A stretch of 64,000 bases of DNA from DAISKN01 sp964553925 (GCA_964553925.1 CAZKNR010000182.1:1-64000), one strand, 5' to 3'; positions 18,264 to 27,519 are shown, counted from the first letter of the stretch. Notes: generated by a model from the sequence alone, not told the origin. Program-made: numbers and translations.

Positions 18264-19313
18264 CTACGATTTTAGGAGAGTGGGAACCGCCCTTTGAATG
18301 GCGGAGATAGCGGCCTCGACCTGACCCGGGGAGATGTCGCGATGGAGCACCGCGCGCACGCGGTCGGGACTCGATCCCAGCATGTGGACGCCTTCCGTGT
18401 GGCACCGCTCCACGAAATCGAACGGCGACACTGCGGTAACGCGAAACCGCACGATGTTCGTCTGGACGAGAGCGACGTCGATCTCGATTCCCGGAAGCTT
18501 CGCGAGAGCCGCGGCAAGCCTTCGGGCGTTCTGGTGGTCGGCGGTCAAGTCCTTCCGATGGTTGTCGACGGCGTGGAGCGCAGCCGCCGCGAGCACCCCC
18601 GCCTGTCGAAACCCGCCGCCGAACATCTGCTTGAAGCGGCGCGCCCGCTCGACGAAGCCCGCAGATCCCGCGAGCGCCGAGCCGACAGGCGCGCCGAGGC
18701 CTTTGGAGAAGCAAACGCTCACGGTGTCGAAAAAGGAGGCGTACTTCGCTTCCGGGATTCCCGTCGCGGCCGAGGCGTTCCAGAGACGCGCGCCATCGAG
18801 GTGAAGAGCGAGGCCGCGGCTTCTCGCGGCCCGCGCCACTTCCTCGATGCGCTCGAGGGGCCAGAGGGTCCCGCCGCCTCCGTTGTGCGTGTTCTCGACC
18901 GCCAGAAGCTTCGTGGGTGGGCCCAGGGTCTTTGGGTTGAAACGGTGGGGGACTCGAACGGCGCGAAGGACGTCGTCTCCAGTGAAGATTCCGTTCACAC
19001 CAGGAAGACCCCTCACCTGGATACCGGAGAGCCCCGCGGGAGCGCCGCCTTCGCTGGTAAAGATGTGGGCGCCCGCGTCGGCCAGGATCTCGTCACCGGC
19101 CTCGGTATGGGCCCGGAGCCCGACCTGGTTGCTCATCGTACCGGTGGGCATGAAGACCGCCGCCTCTTTACCGAGGATCTCGGCCGTCCGCTCTTCGAGC
19201 GCCCGGACCGTCGGGTCATCCCCGTACACGTCGTCGCCGACTTCGGCGCGGGCCATGGCCGCGCGCATTTCCTCGGTGGGCTTGGTGACGGTGTCGCTTC
19301 TGAGATCGATCAT
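18264..19313 (-). CDS. ltaE: Low-specificity L-threonine aldolase
   Basis: This PLP enzyme cleaves L-threonine or allo-threonine to glycine and acetaldehyde. It has 349 residues, normal for the family. It opens with MIDLRSDTVTKPTEEMR, the family start, which decides between this ATG and an upstream one. The PLP lysine lies in VSVCFSKGLGAPVGS, and HLDGARLWNA precedes it. Its stop is 25 bases from the heat-shock promoter but it is not part of that operon. Confidence 0.94.
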   Translation of the reverse strand: MIDLRSDTVTKPTEEMRAAMARAEVGDDVYGDDPTVRALEERTAEILGKEAAVFMPTGTMSNQVGLRAHTEAGDEILADAGAHIFTSEGGAPAGLSGIQVRGLPGVNGIFTGDDVLRAVRVPHRFNPKTLGPPTKLLAVENTHNGGGGTLWPLERIEEVARAARSRGLALHLDGARLWNASAATGIPEAKYASFFDTVSVCFSKGLGAPVGSALAGSAGFVERARRFKQMFGGGFRQAGVLAAAALHAVDNHRKDLTADHQNARRLAAALAKLPGIEIDVALVQTNIVRFRVTAVSPFDFVERCHTEGVHMLGSSPDRVRAVLHRDISPGQVEAAISAIQRAVPTLLKS

Positions 19314-19419
19314 GGCTTCCTCGACCGACGAGTCTACCTCAGCGCCCGCGCTTGCGCTCCCCGAAGAGGGGTGGGATCCTGGATTTAAACCCACAACTCA
19401 CGAATCCAAGGAGCCGACG

Positions 19420-20142
19420 ATGATCGCTCGCATTCTCGCTCTGGCGCTTTGTCTTTCCTGGCTTCCCGCCGAGGCCTCGGCCGCGTTCCGGTTCCGGGTT
19501 CCCGAAGGTTTTCGCGACCTCTCCCCCGGACTCCCCGACGCGAGCTTCGCCGGTCTTCCGGACGCGATCCTGGCCCTAGCGCGGAGCGGCAAGTACGTCG
19601 CCTTCGGGATGGATCTGCGTGAGGAAGACGGCTTCTACGAGAACTTCAACGCTACCGTGGAGCCGGGTGCTCTTCGGGTGAGCGAGGACTTCGCGAACGA
19701 GCACAAGGCCACGCTCCCTGCCGACTACTCGAAGCTCGTTGGAGGACCCGTCGTGATCGTCGAGCACGGCGTCGCGAGCCTCGGAGGCGTTCCCGTGGTG
19801 CGAGCGGTCTACGACGTCCAGAACGACGGTGTTCCCATGCGCCAGATGCAGTACTTGATCCCCGGCGGCAACGGCGAGTGGGCGATCTTGACTTACACGG
19901 CGACGCCTCTGACGTTCGAACGGTATCTCCCGCTCTTCGAGGCCTCAGCGGCCGCGACCGAGGGTCTGCAAGAAGCGAAGCTCGTGGACTTCGGGCGAGC
20001 TGGAAAGTGGGGCGTTTATGGGGCCGGGATCGGCCTCATCGTCGGCTTGATCGCGCACCTCGCGAAAAAGCGGGAGAAAGCGGCGAAACCCGTTCCGCGC
20101 CGGATGCCGGGCCGGCCCCCCCGGTCTATTACCCGGCGGTAG
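19420..20142 (+). CDS. Secreted or membrane-anchored protein of unknown function
   Basis: The 240-residue protein has a Sec signal peptide (residues 1-22, cleavage near ASA-AF). The body begins FRFRVPEGFRDLSPG and ends with a predicted membrane helix (GVYGAGIGLIVGLIAHLA, about 203-222) and a basic tail. The body resembles small exported proteins that open with a phrase like VPEGW..LSP, but I cannot name the family. AAGGAG at 19408-19413 supports the start. A single C-terminal anchor facing the periplasm is inferred. Confidence 0.75.
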   Translation: MIARILALALCLSWLPAEASAAFRFRVPEGFRDLSPGLPDASFAGLPDAILALARSGKYVAFGMDLREEDGFYENFNATVEPGALRVSEDFANEHKATLPADYSKLVGGPVVIVEHGVASLGGVPVVRAVYDVQNDGVPMRQMQYLIPGGNGEWAILTYTATPLTFERYLPLFEASAAATEGLQEAKLVDFGRAGKWGVYGAGIGLIVGLIAHLAKKREKAAKPVPRRMPGRPPRSITRR

Positions 20143-20173
20143 TTTCTTGCCGGACTTTGTGGAAGAATTCGGC

Positions 20174-21388
20174 ATGCTGCGAGACACCCTTTTCTCAAAG
20201 AGCCGGCGTGCCTTCCTGAAATTCCTGGCGCAGAGCCCAGCGCTCGCCTTCGTGGGCCAGTCGAGCAGCAAGTTCGCGGGAAGAGGCGACGGAGCCATCA
20301 CCTCTCCCGAGGAGGCGATCAACGTCTTCGACTTCGAGGTCCGCGCCCAGAAAGAGCTCGACCCCGCCCATTGGGGTTACCTCGCGACCGGCACCGACGA
20401 CGACGGGACCATCCGGGCGAACCGCGACGGCTTTTCCAGGTTCCAGCTCCGGCCGCGGCGTCTCGTCGACGTGCGCACGATCGATACGACGACCGAAGTT
20501 CTGGGAACCAAGTGGTCGACGCCGATCGTCCTCGCTCCTACCGGACGGCAGAGGGCGTTTCATCCCGATGGGGAGGTCGCCGTGGCGCGCGGGGCGCGCG
20601 CGGGAAACCACCTTCAGATTCTTTCCACGGTGACGTCGACCGGGGTCGAAGAGGTGATCGAGGCCCGGGGCGCCCCGATCTGGTATCAGCTTTATGCGGA
20701 GTACGACTGGGAGACAACGCGCGCTCTCGTGAAGCGGGCGGAAAAAGCCGGCTGCAGCGCGGTGGCTCTCACCGTGGACCTCCAGGGCGGAAGCAACCGC
20801 GAGACGGTGAAACGATTCGCGAGGCTCGACTCCCGGGATTGTTCCGCCTGCCATCCCGCGGCATTCTCCGACTACATCCGCACCAAGCCGATGTACGACG
20901 GGCTCGAGGTCGCGGGCGACACCACGTTCGAGGAAAGCCTGAACTGGGAGTTCGTACGAAAGCTCAAGGATGCGACGACGATGAAGGTGCTGATCAAAGG
21001 CATCGTCACCGCCGAAGACACTCTCCTCGCGGTCGAGAACGGCGTCGACGGGGTCATCGTTTCGAACCACGGAGGCCGCGCGGAAAACAGCACCCGCGGC
21101 ACGATCGAGTGCCTCCCGGAGGTCGTCGAAGCCGCTTCCGGCCGGACCGCGGTCTTGATCGACGGCGGATTCCGGCGCGGGACCGACATCTTCAAGGCGC
21201 TCGCGCTCGGAGCGGACGCCGTCTGCGTGGGAAGGCCCTATCTATGGGGGCTGGCTTCGTTCGGGCAGCCGGGGGTCGAGACGGTTCTCGATATCCTGCG
21301 AAGAGAGCTCGTCATGGTGATGAAGCAGATGGGGACCACGACCATCGCGGACATCGGGCGCTCATCGGTGGCCGAGAGATCGGTCTAG
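20174..21388 (+). CDS. FMN-dependent alpha-hydroxy-acid dehydrogenase/oxidase with Tat-like leader
   Basis: This TIM-barrel flavoenzyme belongs to the lactate dehydrogenase/oxidase and glycolate oxidase family and oxidises a 2-hydroxy acid to the 2-oxo acid. The substrate is not resolved. Key segments are PIVLAPTGRQRAFHPDGE, WYQLYAEYD, VLIKGIVTAEDT, the active-site histidine in VSNHGGRA, and DGGFRRGTDIFKALALGADAV. Before the domain lies SRRAFLKFLAQSPALAF, a plausible twin-arginine signal, which is unusual for this family. The start is ATG 20174; ATG-less upstream codons are unlikely. Confidence 0.88.
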   Translation: MLRDTLFSKSRRAFLKFLAQSPALAFVGQSSSKFAGRGDGAITSPEEAINVFDFEVRAQKELDPAHWGYLATGTDDDGTIRANRDGFSRFQLRPRRLVDVRTIDTTTEVLGTKWSTPIVLAPTGRQRAFHPDGEVAVARGARAGNHLQILSTVTSTGVEEVIEARGAPIWYQLYAEYDWETTRALVKRAEKAGCSAVALTVDLQGGSNRETVKRFARLDSRDCSACHPAAFSDYIRTKPMYDGLEVAGDTTFEESLNWEFVRKLKDATTMKVLIKGIVTAEDTLLAVENGVDGVIVSNHGGRAENSTRGTIECLPEVVEAASGRTAVLIDGGFRRGTDIFKALALGADAVCVGRPYLWGLASFGQPGVETVLDILRRELVMVMKQMGTTTIADIGRSSVAERSV

Positions 21389-22576
21389 AACGACTTCGCC
21401 CCCTTTCATCACCCAAACGATCTCGCGCAGAGCCGAAACGTTTCGCGTGGGGTCAGAGCGGACGGCGATGAGATCTGCGTACTTGCCGGCATCGATCGTT
21501 CCGATGTCCTTCTCGGCTCCCAAGAGACTCGCCGCTTCGACCGTCGCCGATCTCAAGGCGGCGACGGGCGTCAGCCCTGCCTCGACGTAATATTCCATCT
21601 CTCGAACCGTCGCCGTCGTGCCGTCGTTCTCCTCGAAGGGGAACTGATCGGTCCCGAGCCCGATCCGAACCCCCTCCTCGATCGCCATACGGAGCGTCTC
21701 GAAGTGGCGGGGGCCGACGGACTTCACCCGCTCGAGATACCACGGGGGCGAGCCGATTCTCTCGAAAAACGGCATGGTCGAAGGCTGGCTCACGACGATG
21801 GTGGGGACGAAGAACGTCCCGCGCTCTTTCATTTGGCGCAGGACCTCGCGGGTGAGGAAATAGCCGTGCTCGATGCAATCGATTCCGAGACCGACCGCTG
21901 TCGCCGTCGCCTGAGGCGATCCGGAATGCGCCGTCACCTTGACCCCGAAGCGGTGTGCGGCGTCCACCACGGCCTCGATCTCATCGTCCGTCATGAGGGC
22001 TTCGGCGATGTCTCCTCGAGGGGTAGCGATGCCGCCTGAGATCGCGATCTTGATCCAGGTGGCGCCGGCGCCGATCTCGCGCCGTACCGCTTTCACGAGC
22101 TCGTAGGGTCCGTCAGATGTCTCACCGGAAGCCCCGTGGCCCGAAGTGATGTCGACCATCTCGCCGGCGCTGTGGATGCGGGGTCCTCGGACCTCATCCC
22201 TCTCGATGGCGCGTTTGAGAGCGATATCGGCGTGGCGCCCGTCGCCCGGGATGCGGATGGTGGTGACTCCGGCCTCGAGCGATTTGCGGGCGTTCGAAGC
22301 CATCCGGAGCGCGAGCGCGGCGTCGGTCTCGTCCGCGAGCTCCGCCGCCATCTTTCCGGGAAGCACGAGGCCGAGGTGGACGTGGAGGTTCACGAGACCC
22401 GGAAGGAGGAAGAGGCCGTCCGCCCTGATGAGCGCTGCGCCCGGGGGAGCCGCGCCTCCGATCGCCTGGATGCGATCTCCCTCGATGACGACGACGGCGT
22501 TCGCGAGGTGAGGGCCGCCGTCGAGGTTCACGAGCGTGGCCCCCACGATCGCGGTCGTCGCCAGCAGGGGAATCAT
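21362..22576 (-). CDS. Metal-dependent amidohydrolase
   Basis: This is an amidohydrolase-superfamily enzyme of the imidazolonepropionase/prolidase-like branch, 404 residues. Metal ligands are visible: LHVHLG after LLPGLVN, the lysine in ATWIKIAISGG, a histidine in VTAHSGS, a second in IEHGYFL, and the aspartate in IGLGTDQFP. A weak hydrophobic N-terminus (PLLATTAIVGATLV) could be a signal or the first beta-sandwich strand. ATG 22576 overlaps the upstream gene's stop in an ATGA, so the two are translationally coupled. The substrate is unknown; members of this branch often act on dipeptides or lactams. Confidence 0.87.
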   Translation of the reverse strand: MIPLLATTAIVGATLVNLDGGPHLANAVVVIEGDRIQAIGGAAPPGAALIRADGLFLLPGLVNLHVHLGLVLPGKMAAELADETDAALALRMASNARKSLEAGVTTIRIPGDGRHADIALKRAIERDEVRGPRIHSAGEMVDITSGHGASGETSDGPYELVKAVRREIGAGATWIKIAISGGIATPRGDIAEALMTDDEIEAVVDAAHRFGVKVTAHSGSPQATATAVGLGIDCIEHGYFLTREVLRQMKERGTFFVPTIVVSQPSTMPFFERIGSPPWYLERVKSVGPRHFETLRMAIEEGVRIGLGTDQFPFEENDGTTATVREMEYYVEAGLTPVAALRSATVEAASLLGAEKDIGTIDAGKYADLIAVRSDPTRNVSALREIVWVMKGGEVVLDRSLGHR

Positions 22577-23682
22577 TGGCGCATGACGTCGGACCACATG
22601 GCGATGGGGTTCCGCAGAGTACCGATGCCTTCGACCGAGCACTCCGCCACGTCTCCCGGCTTCATGAAAATCGGAGGCACCCGGGCCATCCCAACACCCG
22701 AGGGAGTCCCGGTCGCGATGACGTCGCCGGGCTGAAGAATGATGTTGTTCGACACGAAATGCAGGAGCTCGTCGATAGAGTGCTGCATCAGCGAAGTCGA
22801 CGCGTCCTGCATTCTCTTGCCCGAGAGGTCGAACCAGATATGGAGCTTATGGGGGTCGGCGATGAACTCCTTGGGCACGATGAACGGGCCGAGAGGGGCG
22901 AAGGTGTCCGTGCTCTTCCACACGAGCCAATCGGACCCGTAGCGATTGTCGCCGCGGCCTTCGCGGTCTCCCACGTCGTTCATGAGGGTGTAGCCGAATA
23001 CGTGCTCGCGCGCCCGGTCGATAGGGACGTGGCTCGCGGGCTTTCCGATGACGACGGCGAACTCGCACTCCCAGTCGAGCTGCTCCCGCTTGGGCTTCAT
23101 CAGGATCGGGGATTCGTGGCCGATGACGATCCGCGGCGGCTTGAAGAAGAGGTAGGGGTTCTGCCGCCGATCGCCGGGCTTGCGCTCCCAGAAGAAGTCC
23201 ATGGAGACCGGAGCGTCGTCGATGGCTTTCGAGTCCGACATCTGAGCCGGGACGCCGGTCGTCATCTCCTGGGCGTGGGCCCAGTAGTTCAACGCGGCGG
23301 CGAGGATCACTCCGGGCTCGACCGGGGGAAACACGTCGAGCTCCGCGAGGTCGTGGATATAGACGGGTCGGTCGGCGCTTTCCAGGCCGCCGACAAGTCG
23401 GTCAACGATCGCATGAATCCGCTCCTTCAGCCCGTACTCGTAGCGGCCGATTAGGTCTTTCATGTCCTCGGGCATGGGAAGCTTCACCCAGAGCGGCTCC
23501 CGTCGTTCGAGGGATGCATTCGCGCGCGCGAAGTCCACGACATAGCGGTCGCGGAGGACGATGCCGACGAGCTCTTCTCCCCGGTACTCGAAGGTGCCGA
23601 GCTTGAACGGCTCCTCCGAGGCGGCGGCGAGACGGGTCGCGGCGAACAAGAGGGTGAGCGCAAGAACGGTCTTCGTCATCAT
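22573..23682 (-). CDS. Fumarylacetoacetate-hydrolase-family protein with signal peptide
   Basis: The FAH fold occupies roughly residues 120-365. Metal-binding acidic residues lie in LDWECEFAVVIGK, and FGYTLMNDVGDRE and ATGTPSGVGMARVPP are standard FAH segments. Members hydrolyse or decarboxylate 2-oxo acids and act in the cytoplasm, but here the first 20 residues (MMTKTVLALTLLFAATRLAAA) look like a Sec signal, so a periplasmic enzyme is implied. It is coupled by a four-base overlap to the amidohydrolase downstream. The substrate is unknown. Confidence 0.87.
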   Translation of the reverse strand: MMTKTVLALTLLFAATRLAAASEEPFKLGTFEYRGEELVGIVLRDRYVVDFARANASLERREPLWVKLPMPEDMKDLIGRYEYGLKERIHAIVDRLVGGLESADRPVYIHDLAELDVFPPVEPGVILAAALNYWAHAQEMTTGVPAQMSDSKAIDDAPVSMDFFWERKPGDRRQNPYLFFKPPRIVIGHESPILMKPKREQLDWECEFAVVIGKPASHVPIDRAREHVFGYTLMNDVGDREGRGDNRYGSDWLVWKSTDTFAPLGPFIVPKEFIADPHKLHIWFDLSGKRMQDASTSLMQHSIDELLHFVSNNIILQPGDVIATGTPSGVGMARVPPIFMKPGDVAECSVEGIGTLRNPIAMWSDVMRQ

Positions 23683-23715
23683 CGCGGGAAAGCTATGCCG
23701 AAGGCGAAGCCGGCG

Positions 23716-25674
23716 TCAAGGAGGGGTCGGAGAGGCGATCTGCTGCCCGGGGAGAAAGGGCGGCATGGGGAGACCGAGCGAGTCCGCGATCGCTCGAAGC
23801 ACCTCGCCCTCGGCCACGGTGATGGTGGAGTCGAAGGCGCTCGCGGCGATGAACGCCCGCATGACGTCCTTCTTGAGCTTGGGAGAAAGCTTCTCGAGCC
23901 TGGCGAGAGAGTCCCTCACGCCCACGAGCCCGGCTTGCTCCAGAGGAAGGAGCGTGAGCGAAACGCCGTTCAGCTCCTTGGCGCCCTGGGCGAACGCGCG
24001 CTTCGCGCCCTCGGGCTCCTTGTGGCCGGCGTGAGCGACTGCGGAAAGGAGCACCGCGCACTCCTTGCCGAGCGCCGGAAGCGCGTAGAACTCGACCGTC
24101 GGGGGACGGGTCCGAGTGAACGTGGGCTCGAGGTGCCGCTTCAGCACGTGGGTCAGCGTGTACTCGAAGAGATCGATCTGACTGTCGGCGCGGACGAAGC
24201 TCTCGACGTGCTTCATGAAAGCTTGATACTGCGCGGGAGAGAGCCTTCGAAGCGCGGGAAGCGCCAAGTCCAGTAGCGGAAGGCGTATCTCGCGAGGGCT
24301 CGACTCGAGAAGGGGCACGAGCTCTCGGGCCTCACGGGCCAGGGGCTCGTCCGAGTCCGAAAGATACTGGAACTGCTTGAGACGGACGTCAGGCTCTCGC
24401 GACGTCAGCAGGGTCAAGATGACACCGCGTGCCGCCGAAGGGTCGTGGACCGCGGTCAGAACGCGTTCCGGGATTCGGGAGAGGAGGCTCTTGGCGTAGT
24501 CAAGATGGACTTGATCCAGCGTCCCGATGAGAGCGGTGAGCTGGGCGGGAAGTGCTTCGAAGAGCTGCGCCGCGCGGGCGTCTCCTCGGGCGGGCCGAGC
24601 GGGCGTCGGCTCGGTGCCGGCGAAGTCGGTGGGCTCCACCTTCGGATAAGTTCCGTTCCAGCTCTTGTCGATGCGCTTGATGCGATCGCGGAGCGGCGGG
24701 TGGGTCGCGAGGAAGTCGAAATGGCTCCCGCCCGCGAGCCGCATGCGCACCTTCCCGAGCTTCCCGTCGGAGAAGAAGAAGTGACTCACCTGCTCCGCGT
24801 GCGGGCTCATGATGAGGGAGCCCGTGGCGAGGCCCCCGATCTTCTTGAGTGCCCCAGCGACGCCGTTGGCGTTCCTGGTGAACTGAACCGCCGAGGCATC
24901 GGCGAGAAACTCGCGCTGCCTCGAGACCGCGCTCTTGATGACCCGGCCGAAGAACACCCCGACGTATCCAATGGCCACGAGCGTCACGCCCAACATCGGC
25001 AGCGCGAGGAGGGCAGCGCCTCCCTTGCGGTTCGACGACGAGGCCCGCACCGTGGACCTCAAGATGAAATACCCGATGAGCGCGATGACCAGAATTCCGT
25101 GGAGAACGCCCATGAGGCGCAGGTTCAGGCTCATGTCGCCGTTGAAGATGTGGGAGAACTCGTGGGCGATGACGCCCTGAAGCTCCTCACGATTCAGGAT
25201 TCCCATCGTGCCCCGGGTCACGCCCAGGACCGCGTCCTGGGGAGTGAAGCCGGCGGCGAAGGCGTTGATGCCCTCCTCTTTGTCGAGGAGATAGATCGTG
25301 GGAACGGGAAGACCGGCGGCGATGGCCATCTCCTCGACGACGTTGAGAAGACGCCGCTCCGCCGGATCGGTGGTGTTGGGATCGATCGGCCGTCCGCCGA
25401 GAAGACGCGCCACCGTATGGCCGCCGTCTTTGAGCCTCCAGGTCTTGTAGAGGCTCCCGGCGGTGATGACCAGAAGAGCTCCGCCAGCGAGGACCACGAA
25501 CCGATCGAGCTGCCACCAGTCGAAGGGCTCGAGCGTGTTCGACGAGACCCACATCAGGAGGAAGCTGACCGCGAGGTGGACGCTCAGAACGATGGCGACG
25601 ACCGCGAGCCCGAAGTAAAGGAGAAGGACGCGGCTCGCCTTTCGCGCCTGGTCCTGATGCTGAAAGAAGTCCAA
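23716..25674 (-). CDS. M48 family (HtpX-like) membrane metalloprotease with C-terminal TerB-like region
   Basis: This is a membrane zinc protease. Two hydrophobic segments (about 15-40 and 58-75) precede the catalytic HEFSH at 171-175, and two further segments lie near 185-250. The QREFLADASAVQFTRN glutamate ligand is present. After about residue 350 the protein extends 300 residues beyond the protease; the last 80 (RAFIAASAFDSTITVAEGEVLRAIADSLG) resemble TerB-like helices. The start is uncertain: TTG 25674 gives the family-like opening MDFFQHQ, and TTG 25698 is eight codons earlier. It is paired with lemA upstream. Confidence 0.85.
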   Translation of the reverse strand: MDFFQHQDQARKASRVLLLYFGLAVVAIVLSVHLAVSFLLMWVSSNTLEPFDWWQLDRFVVLAGGALLVITAGSLYKTWRLKDGGHTVARLLGGRPIDPNTTDPAERRLLNVVEEMAIAAGLPVPTIYLLDKEEGINAFAAGFTPQDAVLGVTRGTMGILNREELQGVIAHEFSHIFNGDMSLNLRLMGVLHGILVIALIGYFILRSTVRASSSNRKGGAALLALPMLGVTLVAIGYVGVFFGRVIKSAVSRQREFLADASAVQFTRNANGVAGALKKIGGLATGSLIMSPHAEQVSHFFFSDGKLGKVRMRLAGGSHFDFLATHPPLRDRIKRIDKSWNGTYPKVEPTDFAGTEPTPARPARGDARAAQLFEALPAQLTALIGTLDQVHLDYAKSLLSRIPERVLTAVHDPSAARGVILTLLTSREPDVRLKQFQYLSDSDEPLAREARELVPLLESSPREIRLPLLDLALPALRRLSPAQYQAFMKHVESFVRADSQIDLFEYTLTHVLKRHLEPTFTRTRPPTVEFYALPALGKECAVLLSAVAHAGHKEPEGAKRAFAQGAKELNGVSLTLLPLEQAGLVGVRDSLARLEKLSPKLKKDVMRAFIAASAFDSTITVAEGEVLRAIADSLGLPMPPFLPGQQIASPTPP

Positions 25675-25703
25675 TTTTAGTGCTCGCTCGCTCTTCAATC
25701 AAT

Positions 25704-25727
25704 GCGCTGGGGCCCCACCCCCAGCGC
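25704..25727. other. GC-rich hairpin between lemA and the M48 protease gene
   Basis: GCGCTGGGG and CCCCAGCGC form a perfect nine-base stem with a six-base loop, just before the protease gene on the minus strand. There is no T run, so it is more likely an mRNA processing or attenuation structure than a terminator. Confidence 0.4.
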
Positions 25728-25837
25728 TTCTCGCTCCGGGACTCGCTGCGCTTGCCCTGCGCTCGGGCTGCCGGCGCCGCTCGCTCCCCTCGCTCCTCGC
25801 TCGGGGAGGACAGGGCCCTTCCGCCTCCGCCCTTCGG

Positions 25838-25859
25838 GCTTCGGCGGACCCGCCGAAGC
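25838..25859. other. Second GC-rich hairpin in the same spacer
   Basis: GCTTCGGCG and CGCCGAAGC form a perfect nine-base stem with a four-base loop, 34 bases after the lemA stop on the minus strand. With the hairpin at 25704-25727 it makes this 218-base spacer highly structured. The spacer holds no gene that I can support. Confidence 0.4.
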
Positions 25860-25892
25860 TTCGCGAAGGCGGGCCGGGCATGTTGCCGTGCG

Positions 25893-26480
25893 TTAGAATT
25901 TCACCTTCGGCGCCTGGCGCTCTTCCTTCGACTCCACCTCGAAGAGCACAGCCGCGGTGAACCCCATGCTGTTCGCGATGATGACGTTCGGGAACTTCTC
26001 GCGCGCGATGTTGTACTCGGTTACGGCGTCGTTATACGCCTGGCGGGAGAAAGCTACCCGGTTCTCCGTCGATGTCAGCTCTTCCGTGAGCTGGGCCATG
26101 TTCTGGTTCGCCTTGAGGTCGGGGTACGACTCCATGAGGGCGAAAAGACGACCGACGGCGCCGGTGAGGGTCGCCTCGGCCCCCATGAGCCCCTTCATCG
26201 CGTTCGCGTCGCTGGGGTTCGCTGCCGCGCGGCCCTCCGCGGTGACCGCCTGATTGCGCGCCTGGATGACCGCCTCGAGCGTCTCCCTCTCGTGCTTCAT
26301 GTAGGCCTTCGCCGTCTCGACGAGGTTCGGGATCAAGTCGTAGCGTCTTTTGAGCTGCACGTCGATCTGGGAGAAGGCGTTCTTGAAGCGGTTCCTCAGG
26401 GTGACGAGACCGTTGTAGATGCTGACGAGGAACAGGACGAAGACGACGATGAGTCCGAGAAAGATCAGCCCAGGGATCAC
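25893..26480 (-). CDS. lemA: LemA family protein
   Basis: The 195-residue protein has one N-terminal membrane helix (residues 3-23) and the LemA hallmark NRFKNAFSQIDVQLKRRYDL followed by IPNLVETAKAYMKHE. The rest is a helical bundle on the side opposite the short N-terminus. The function is not established; lemA genes are very often beside M48/HtpX proteases, as here. The GTG start has an AAGGAG about nine bases upstream. Confidence 0.92.
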   Translation of the reverse strand: MIPGLIFLGLIVVFVLFLVSIYNGLVTLRNRFKNAFSQIDVQLKRRYDLIPNLVETAKAYMKHERETLEAVIQARNQAVTAEGRAAANPSDANAMKGLMGAEATLTGAVGRLFALMESYPDLKANQNMAQLTEELTSTENRVAFSRQAYNDAVTEYNIAREKFPNVIIANSMGFTAAVLFEVESKEERQAPKVKF

Positions 26481-26604
26481 AGAGAGCTCCTTTCAAACGA
26501 GCGCATTCGCGGACGAGCGTATCAAGACCGCGAGAAGATCGTTGATGTATGTGATTCGATTATAGGGGACGGAAATCACGCTCGCTACTGGCGCTGGTTC
26601 CGAG

Positions 26605-27519
26605 TCATTGCCGCCCAGTATCTGGATGGGTGTACTGGAACATTCCTATCGTCCCGTCCGGTTGGATGAGGTGACCGCGGCCTCCTAGGAACAGCCGCGC
26701 CTCATACTTCATTCCGCGGTCGGTGAACGATACGGTACACCACGAAGCGTAATGGAACTCGTGGATGATGGGATCGTCGGCCGCAATGGGCTCGGCCGTG
26801 GCCATGAGAGCACGAAACAGCGGCACATCGAGTGGCGGATCGCACCGGAAATTTCCCGGTATCAGAGGTTTTCGCGGGTCGAGACCGGGTACGAGTATTT
26901 CGCTCATCGCCTCGGACCCGGGGATTTCGGGCAGAGTCGTAAGCTCACGGTGCGGCTCCAGCTGAAGGCCCGTGAAGTAGGCGGCGAGTCGCTCGATTTG
27001 GTCTTTTGACAACGACGACGGCCAGCTCAGCTGGACCTCGAACTCGAGGCGCTCCAGATACGCGCGCTCACCTCTCCGAAGGTTCCCGAGCTCCATCGAC
27101 GTCACGATCAATAGGCCCCGGCCAAACCCTGGAAGCTCTGTCGCCTGGGCCGGGGTTAGGGGGTAATCGATGGAGAGGCCGACTTCCGGCGAGAAGAGGA
27201 ACTCGCGCTCCTCCTGCGGCGCGTTGACACTGCCATCGTTCGGGCCGGTGTTATCGCTGTTCCGAAAATGCCATCCCTCCAGGTAGCGAGGATTCGGAGC
27301 GAAATGGAACGGTGGGGTCAGGCGCGCGATGTTCTCCTGCGGACGATCGTCGCGAACGAGGATCTCCCACCCATACTCGCGCGGTTCCAGGAGCAGCGTG
27401 AGGCCCGGCCCGAACTGCTTCTCGAAGCGGTTACCCTTGTGAATTCGGGCCTCGAAGGACGCACACTCCCAATCCGGAGGGCAGATACCGAGCAGCCACA
27501 AGAGCGCGACCGCTATCAT
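26605..27519 (-). CDS. Secreted protein of unknown function
   Basis: The 304-residue protein has a short signal peptide (AVALLWLLGICPPDWECA) and a mature part with no family I recognise. It opens with a segment describing a beta-rich fold (RIHKGNRFEKQFGPGLTLLLEP, WEILVRDD). Its ATG overlaps the stop of the DinB-like gene by four bases (ATGA), so it is the last gene of the operon that starts at 33414. I infer a periplasmic or surface location. Confidence 0.7.
   Translation of the reverse strand: MIAVALLWLLGICPPDWECASFEARIHKGNRFEKQFGPGLTLLLEPREYGWEILVRDDRPQENIARLTPPFHFAPNPRYLEGWHFRNSDNTGPNDGSVNAPQEEREFLFSPEVGLSIDYPLTPAQATELPGFGRGLLIVTSMELGNLRRGERAYLERLEFEVQLSWPSSLSKDQIERLAAYFTGLQLEPHRELTTLPEIPGSEAMSEILVPGLDPRKPLIPGNFRCDPPLDVPLFRALMATAEPIAADDPIIHEFHYASWCTVSFTDRGMKYEARLFLGGRGHLIQPDGTIGMFQYTHPDTGRQ

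Noticed and set aside
18847..19419. Extension of the secreted protein at 19420 back to 18847
   Set aside because: The extra codons are antisense to threonine aldolase. The signal peptide and AAGGAG place the start at 19420.
25675..25892. Spacer between lemA and the protease as a small gene or insertion element
   Set aside because: It has no start with a ribosome site, no terminal repeats and no transposase. Only the two hairpins are supportable.
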